The translations under genes were made by a program, and so were the position numbers. 64,000 nucleotides of DNA, from contig NZ_JAUQSX010000003.1 in NCBI RefSeq assembly GCF_030581005.1, forward strand, positions 248,001 through 312,000. The letters run 5' to 3'. Position 1 is the first letter of the stretch. Every line of letters starts with the position of its first letter. The notes beneath the pieces were generated by a model. That model saw only the letters and a list, made by a program, of their open reading frames with translations. It made no database searches and had not been told where the DNA came from. Shown piece by piece: positions 60,851-64,000 of the stretch. Origin of the DNA: Hymenobacter mellowenesis. Its GTDB lineage: Bacteria > Bacteroidota > Bacteroidia > Cytophagales > Hymenobacteraceae.

Positions 60851-62245
60851 ATGTCCAGATTCTTCCGCCTGCTCCTAGGTTCGCTTTTCCTCACCACCGC
60901 TGCCCAGGCGCAGAACTCCGACGACCAGTACCGCGAGCCGTTGCAGCAGGTGCTGGAGGAGATTCAGCAGCGCTACGGCGTGAAAATCCGGCCCGACGCG
61001 GCCATGGTGAAGGACAAGTACGTGACCTACGCCGAGTGGCGCTTCCGCCCCGACGTGGACGAAACCCTGCGTAGCGTGCTGGCCCCGTTCGACTATCAGG
61101 CGGCGAAGACCGGCGACAAAAACTACAAGCTCAAAACCTTCCAATACCACCTCAAAACGCCCGACGAAGGCGCAGCCCAGCTGGCGCAGCTCGCCAGCAA
61201 GTACCACGACGCGGCTACCTGGGAGAAGCGCAAAGCCGAACTGCGCAGTTGCATGTGGTCGGCGTTGCGGCTGTCGCCCATGCCAGCCAAGCCCGCCAGC
61301 AAGCCTATCATTACCAACAAGCGGCAGTTTAACGGCTACACGGTGGAGAACGTGGCCATTGAAACGCTGCCGGGCTACTACATGACCGGCTCCATTTACA
61401 AGCCGCTCAAAGCCAAGGGTAAAATCCCGGTTATTATCAGCCCCGATGGGCATTTTGGCGACGGGCGCTACCGGGCCGATGCGCAGTTGCGGTGCGCTAC
61501 GCTGGCCCGCATGGGGGCAATGGTGTATAGCTACGACCTGTTTGCCTGGGGCGAGTCGCTGCTGCAATTCAAGGGCGAAGACCACCGCCGCAGCTTTGCC
61601 ATGACGGTGCAGGCCCTGAACGGCGAGCGGGCGCTTGACTACCTGCTGTCGCTGAAAGATGCCGACAAAACCCGTGTGGCCATCACCGGCGGCTCGGGCG
61701 GCGGCAGCCAAACCATGCTGCTGACGGCCCTCGACGACCGCATTAAAGTGAGCGTGCCGGTGGTAATGCTCTCGACCTACCATAGTGGCGGCTGCCCCTG
61801 CGAAAGCGGCCAGCCCGTGCACCTCTGCGGCAACGGCACCAACAACGCCGAAATCGCCGCCATGGCCGCCCCGCGCCCTCAACTCGCCATTACCGACGGC
61901 GGCGACTGGACCGCTCAGACGCCCGAAGTCGCGTATCCTTATTTGCAGAAAATCTACGGCTACTACGGCAAAACCGACTTCGTGCAGAACGTGCATCTGC
62001 CCAAAGAAGTCCATGACTATGGCCCCTCGAAGCGGCAGGCCATGTACGAGTTTATGGCGAAGAACCTGGGGCTGAACCTGGCCGCTGCGGAGGATAAAAC
62101 CGGCAAGCTCGACGAGTCGCACGTGACGGTGGAGAAGGAGGAAGCACAGCGGGTTTTCGGGCCGAAAGGCGAGGGGCTACCGGCCAATGCACTGCACAGC
62201 TTCGAGGATTTGCAGGCGGTTTTCTCGAAGGCGGTGGCACCGTGA
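60851..62245 (+). CDS. Alpha/beta-hydrolase, CE19-type pectin methylesterase candidate
   Basis: 464 aa, signal peptide MSRFFRLLLGSLFLTTAAQAQ. Residues about 25-98 form a small STN-like alpha/beta domain (PLQQVLEEIQQRYGVKI, DVDETLRSVLAPFDYQ). Then an alpha/beta hydrolase with PVIISPDGHFG (oxyanion region), nucleophile Ser282 in GGSGGGSQT, a candidate acid in TDGGDWT (350-353) and His388 in EVHDYGP. The layout resembles the RG-II locus pectin methylesterase family CE19; acetylesterase remains possible. Removes methyl esters so that lyases and galacturonidases can act. A family B palindrome starts on the base after its stop codon. Confidence 0.8.
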   Translation: MSRFFRLLLGSLFLTTAAQAQNSDDQYREPLQQVLEEIQQRYGVKIRPDAAMVKDKYVTYAEWRFRPDVDETLRSVLAPFDYQAAKTGDKNYKLKTFQYHLKTPDEGAAQLAQLASKYHDAATWEKRKAELRSCMWSALRLSPMPAKPASKPIITNKRQFNGYTVENVAIETLPGYYMTGSIYKPLKAKGKIPVIISPDGHFGDGRYRADAQLRCATLARMGAMVYSYDLFAWGESLLQFKGEDHRRSFAMTVQALNGERALDYLLSLKDADKTRVAITGGSGGGSQTMLLTALDDRIKVSVPVVMLSTYHSGGCPCESGQPVHLCGNGTNNAEIAAMAAPRPQLAITDGGDWTAQTPEVAYPYLQKIYGYYGKTDFVQNVHLPKEVHDYGPSKRQAMYEFMAKNLGLNLAAAEDKTGKLDESHVTVEKEEAQRVFGPKGEGLPANALHSFEDLQAVFSKAVAP

Positions 62246-62383
62246 TGTAGCGTGGACTCTGCGAGTCCGCGCAACGAGCGCAGCGAGTATTGATGCTTGC
62301 TTCGGTTGATTTTTAATATAATTCAAGTGCAGCCGAGGATACTCGCTACGCTCGTTACGCGGACTCGCAGAGTCCACGCTACA
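62246..62383. repeat. Long palindrome, family B, extended arms
   Basis: Arms TGTAGCGTGGACTCTGCG and complement, extended inward by ACGAGCGCAGCGAGTAT and its complement, giving stems of about 48 bp. Starts directly after the CE19 stop codon; ends 6 bp before the GH141-type ATG. Confidence 0.94.
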
Positions 62384-62389
62384 TTCAGC

Positions 62390-64000
62390 ATGATTCGAAC
62401 GTTACTCATCGCCATCACCCTGCTAGCCACCGCGCCCGTCCACGCCGCCGACATCTGGGTAGCGCCCACCGGCTCCGACCGCAACCCCGGCACCCAGGCC
62501 CAGCCGCTGTCCACCCCAAATGCCGCCCTTCGCCATGCCCGCGACCTGCGCCGCCTGCACGATGCCTCAGTGGCCGACGGCGTGCATATCTGGCTAAAGG
62601 GCGGCGAATACCGCCTGACGGAACCGTGGTTTTTTCGCCCCGAAGACGCGGGCACCGCCACCAGCCCTACCGTGATTGAGGCCGCGCCGGGCGAGCAGCC
62701 GGTGCTGAGCGGCGGCGTATCGGTAACGGGCTGGCACAAAGCCGTGGGCAGAATTGCCGGCCTGCCGGCTGCCGCGCAGGGCCAGGTATGGGTGGCCGCA
62801 GCGCCGCTGCTAGCCGGCCGCGCCCTCAATTTTCGCCAGCTGTGGGTGAATGGCCGAAAAGCCACCCGCGCCCGCACTCCCAACAATGACAACCTGCCCC
62901 GCCTGCTCAACTGGGACACCGACAAGCGCGAAACGCTGGTGCCAACCGCCGCCCTAGGTGCGGTGAAACAGCCCAGCCAGCTGGAAATGGTGCTGCACCA
63001 GATGTGGGCCGTGAACGTGCTGCGCGTGAAAACCCTGACCGCAGCCGGCGACAAAACCCGCCTCACGTTTCAGGAGCCCGAAAGCCGCATCCAGTTTGAG
63101 CACCCTTGGCCGCGGCCCATCATCAACGGCAAGAACGGCAGCTCGGCCTTCTACCTGACCAATGCCATCGAGTTGCTCGACCAGCCCGGCGAGTGGTTTT
63201 ATGACGCGCCGCACGGGCAGGTCTATTACTGGCCCCGGCCGGCCGAAAACCTGGCCACCGCCCAAGTGGTAGCGCCCGCGCTGGAAACGGTGCTGCGGGT
63301 AGCCGGCACCCTCGACCAGCCGGTGAGCTACGTGCAGTTCAAGGGGCTGACTTTCGCCTACACCATCTGGCTGCGGCCTTCGGAGCAGGGCCATGTGCCC
63401 TTGCAGGCCGGCATGTATTTGCTGGATGGCTATTCGCTAGCCAAGCCCGGCACGCCCGATAAAAAAGACCTCGAAAACCAGGCCTGGATTGGCCGGCCGC
63501 CGGCTGGGGTGGAGGTGCAGAATGCGCACCACACCCGCTTCGAGCGCTGCCAGTTCCTGCACATGGGCGCGACGGCGCTGGATTTCCAGAGCGGCACTCA
63601 CGATGACGTCATCGCCGGCTGTACCGTGCGCGACGTGGCGGTGAACGGCGTGCAAATGGGTAAGTTTTCTGACGAAAGTGTGGAAACGCACCTGCCCTAC
63701 AACCCAAAAGACGAGCGGGAAATCTGCGCCAACGAGTTGCTGGAAAACAACCTAGTTACCGACTGCGGCAACGAGGACTGGGGCGCGGTGGGCATTGCCG
63801 CGGGATTTGTGCGGGGCGTGACTATTCGGCACAACGAAGTAGCGCAGGTGCCTTACACCGGCATCAGCCTGGGATGGGGGTGGACCAAAACTGCCAACGC
63901 CATGCGCGACAACCGCGTGCTGGCCAATTACATCCACCATTACGCCCAGCATACCTACGACGTGGCGGGCGTGTACACCCTCTCGGCCCAGCCAGGCACG
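62390..64000 (+). CDS. GH141-type right-handed beta-helix hydrolase, partial (3' end beyond window)
   Basis: 537 codons visible, no stop before the edge. Signal peptide MIRTLLIAITLLATAPVHAA. Seen: DIWVAPTGSDRNPGTQAQPL (family-typical first strand), WLKGGEYRLTEPWFF, GEQPVLSGGVSVTGWHKA, LWVNGRKATRARTPN, a beta-sandwich insertion (about 140-290), then helix turns VEVQNAHHTRFERCQFLHMG, DVAVNGVQMGKFS, CANELLENNLVTDCG, YTGISLGWGW and NRVLANYIHH. GH141 includes an RG-II alpha-L-fucosidase and a xylanase; fucosidase fits the locus. Catalytic residues cannot be fixed from this fragment. Confidence 0.83.
   Translation, partial: MIRTLLIAITLLATAPVHAADIWVAPTGSDRNPGTQAQPLSTPNAALRHARDLRRLHDASVADGVHIWLKGGEYRLTEPWFFRPEDAGTATSPTVIEAAPGEQPVLSGGVSVTGWHKAVGRIAGLPAAAQGQVWVAAAPLLAGRALNFRQLWVNGRKATRARTPNNDNLPRLLNWDTDKRETLVPTAALGAVKQPSQLEMVLHQMWAVNVLRVKTLTAAGDKTRLTFQEPESRIQFEHPWPRPIINGKNGSSAFYLTNAIELLDQPGEWFYDAPHGQVYYWPRPAENLATAQVVAPALETVLRVAGTLDQPVSYVQFKGLTFAYTIWLRPSEQGHVPLQAGMYLLDGYSLAKPGTPDKKDLENQAWIGRPPAGVEVQNAHHTRFERCQFLHMGATALDFQSGTHDDVIAGCTVRDVAVNGVQMGKFSDESVETHLPYNPKDEREICANELLENNLVTDCGNEDWGAVGIAAGFVRGVTIRHNEVAQVPYTGISLGWGWTKTANAMRDNRVLANYIHHYAQHTYDVAGVYTLSAQPGT

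Noticed and set aside
3598..62383. Palindromes as a CRISPR array
   Set aside because: Elements are dispersed kilobases apart, each internally palindromic, with no regularly spaced repeat-spacer pattern and no cas genes.
1..64000. tRNA, rRNA or integrase marking a genomic island
   Set aside because: None recognised on either strand; the low-GC TIR/FRG pair has no visible attachment repeats or recombinase beside it.

Overview
The window looks like a high-GC member of the Bacteroidota, most like Hymenobacter and relatives. It has a SusC/SusD pair, Bacteroidota-type glycan enzymes, G+C-rich codon use and weak Shine-Dalgarno sites. The genus is an inference. Almost all of it is one very large pectin utilisation locus. 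The enzyme set points to rhamnogalacturonan II (RG-II): a GH140-type apiosidase, GH95, GH78, GH28, GH105, a GH141-type protein (cut by the window end), two GH2 enzymes, two PL1 pectate lyases, sialidase-fold and GH43-fold propellers, a CE19-type pectin methylesterase and a sialate-esterase-type SGNH acetylesterase.

Left part (1-23.2 kb, all minus strand). The far left holds a non-phosphorylative L-fucose/L-galactose route: a zinc alcohol dehydrogenase (cut by the window start), an L-fucose dehydrogenase-like SDR, an L-fuconolactonase-type amidohydrolase, an FAH-family 2,4-diketo-3-deoxy-fuconate hydrolase and a 2-keto-3-deoxy-fuconate dehydrogenase-like SDR. The dehydratase step is not in the window. 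Next comes a DUF3826-susC-susD unit. Then follow a bile-acid-symporter-family carrier, an Asp/Glu-racemase-fold protein, a DUF1537 kinase and a RuBisCO-like protein (RLP). The kinase plus RLP pair matches the known 3-oxo-isoapionate branch of D-apiose catabolism, which fits the apiosidase at 44.5 kb. A Tat-exported TIM-barrel protein, an esterase, a beta-helix/TIM-barrel fusion and PL1 close this arm.

Middle (23.6-42.6 kb). A divergent promoter region starts a plus-strand run: a GH67-like enzyme, an MGH1-like (alpha/alpha)6 enzyme, GH28, GH95, GH2-malectin, a sodium/solute symporter and a DapA-family aldolase. An AraC regulator (minus) and a fucose-isomerase-like protein (plus) diverge at 40.4-41.0 kb.

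Right part (42.8-64 kb, plus). PL1, GH140, GH43-like, a propeller/LamG protein, GH2, an acyltransferase, then a low-GC two-gene island (TIR protein plus FRG-domain protein) unrelated to pectin and probably a transferred defence module, then GH78, GH105, a sialidase-fold protein, CE19 and GH141.

Two patterns lie outside the genes. (1) About twenty long imperfect palindromes (75-138 bp) of four sequence families sit at most gene junctions. Several lie inside coding sequence, mostly at signal-peptide n-regions, one as an exact 75-bp in-frame insertion. (2) A motif close to GATAAYATCCTASA occurs five times, each oriented toward the start of a locus transcription unit. It is a candidate shared promoter or operator.
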